From positions 6,572 through 11,671 of the forward strand of contig DYCJ01000037.1 of assembly GCA_019418195.1 (NCBI GenBank): a stretch of 5,100 nt of DNA, given 5' to 3'. This DNA is from Clostridiales bacterium. GTDB lineage: Bacteria; Bacillota; Clostridia; Lachnospirales; Lachnospiraceae. Below the pieces are notes generated by a model. The model was given only the letters and a program-made list of their open reading frames with translations, had not been told where the DNA came from and made no database searches. Shown here piece by piece: positions 4,544-5,100 of the stretch. The position numbers were made by a program, and so were the translations under genes. How positions within the stretch are numbered: position 1 is the first letter of the stretch; every line of letters begins with the position of its first letter.

Positions 4544-5100
4544 ATGAGCCGGCTGCTTTTATTAGAAGATGACTTGAGCCTGATCGACGGGCTGAAATAT
4601 TCACTGGAGAAAAATGGGTTTGAGCTGGATGTTGTGCGTTCTGTCAGGGTGGCAAGAGAAAGACTGCGTGAAAGACACGGATATGATCTGCTCCTGTTGG
4701 ACGTGACGCTGCCGGATGGCACCGGATTCATGATCTGTGATGAAGTGAGGGCGGCAGGGGATATGACGCCGATCATATTCCTGACTGCCGCGGACGAGGA
4801 GACGAGTATCATTCGTGGTCTTGACAGTGGCGGAGACGACTATATTACAAAGCCTTTCAAACTGGGAGAACTGTGTTCCAGGATCCGGGCACTCCTCAGA
4901 AGGAGCACACTGCAGAGTTCCTCTGATACAGGTGTAATATGCTCCGGCCCGGTTATGATCGACCAGACGGCGGCGAAAGCATATCTGTCAGGAAAGTATC
5001 TTGATTTTACCGGTGCGGAATATCGTCTTTTGAGCCTGCTGATCCGGCATGGCGGGCAGGCACTGACCAGAAAATTTATTCTGGATGAGCTGTGGGATGG
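4544..5100 (+). CDS. OmpR-family response regulator (partial, cut by the window end)
   Basis: The start at 4544 is fixed by AAGGAGG (4531-4537) with six bases spacing. The visible 185 codons hold a full receiver domain: acidic pocket E8-D9-D10, phospho-acceptor D53 in YDLLLLDVTLPDGTGF, switch Thr81 in FLTAADEE, and Lys103 in YITKPFKLGEL. A short Ser/Thr linker (about 121-130) precedes the start of an OmpR/PhoB winged-helix domain (LDFTGAEYRLLSLLIRHGG, then LTRKFILDELWDG). Phosphorylation of D53 by a partner histidine kinase would drive DNA binding; that kinase is expected just downstream, outside the window. Its promoter carries a BceR-like inverted repeat, so autoregulation and a role in cell-envelope or antimicrobial-peptide response are likely, though the receiver alone does not decide between BceR-, VanR- and PhoB-like groups. 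The gene is continuous up to the edge with no sign of damage. Confidence 0.93.
   Translation, partial: MSRLLLLEDDLSLIDGLKYSLEKNGFELDVVRSVRVARERLRERHGYDLLLLDVTLPDGTGFMICDEVRAAGDMTPIIFLTAADEETSIIRGLDSGGDDYITKPFKLGELCSRIRALLRRSTLQSSSDTGVICSGPVMIDQTAAKAYLSGKYLDFTGAEYRLLSLLIRHGGQALTRKFILDELWD

Overview
The window reads like a chromosomal segment of a Bacillota (Clostridia) gut bacterium, most likely a Lachnospiraceae-type organism. The grounds are purine-rich Shine-Dalgarno sites (one is AAGGAGG), sigma-A promoters close to consensus, compact hairpin/T-tract terminators, moderate GC, and protein families typical of that group. This assignment is inference from style and families, not from a database match. 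All credible genes are on the + strand.

Left part (1-1989): an envelope-type operon. It has the C-terminal end of an unidentified upstream protein (possibly a glycosyltransferase), a permuted papain-like/NlpC-P60-like cysteine hydrolase (283-918), and an integral membrane protein of the LPG_synthase_TM (UPF0104, flippase-like) family (915-1973). The last two overlap by ATGA. The operon ends in an intrinsic terminator whose loop holds the stop codon of the last gene.

Middle part (about 2005-3071): two gene remnants. The first is an AraC-type DNA-binding domain with no proper start. It ends in about ten residues resembling the beginning of a GNAT acetyltransferase domain. The second is only the C-terminal, six-helix half of an MFS exporter. 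They overlap by GTGA. The arrangement looks like the scar of a deletion that removed the end of the regulator and the first half of the transporter.

Right part (3072-5100): a consensus sigma-A promoter, overlapped by a perfect inverted repeat, drives a gene for a secreted lipoprotein of unknown function (preferred start 3165, stop 4370), followed by a strong terminator. Next comes a second promoter: an extended -10 with a poor -35, preceded by TTACA-TTTT-TGTAA, which fits the published consensus for BceR-type regulators. Its leader holds a 9-bp hairpin. It drives an OmpR-family response regulator (4544 onward) that is cut by the window edge. The layout suggests an autoregulated envelope-stress two-component system, probably with a histidine kinase just beyond the window, next to a lipoprotein that may be a target or accessory of it. 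I found no tRNA, rRNA, CRISPR array, insertion sequence or phage gene.
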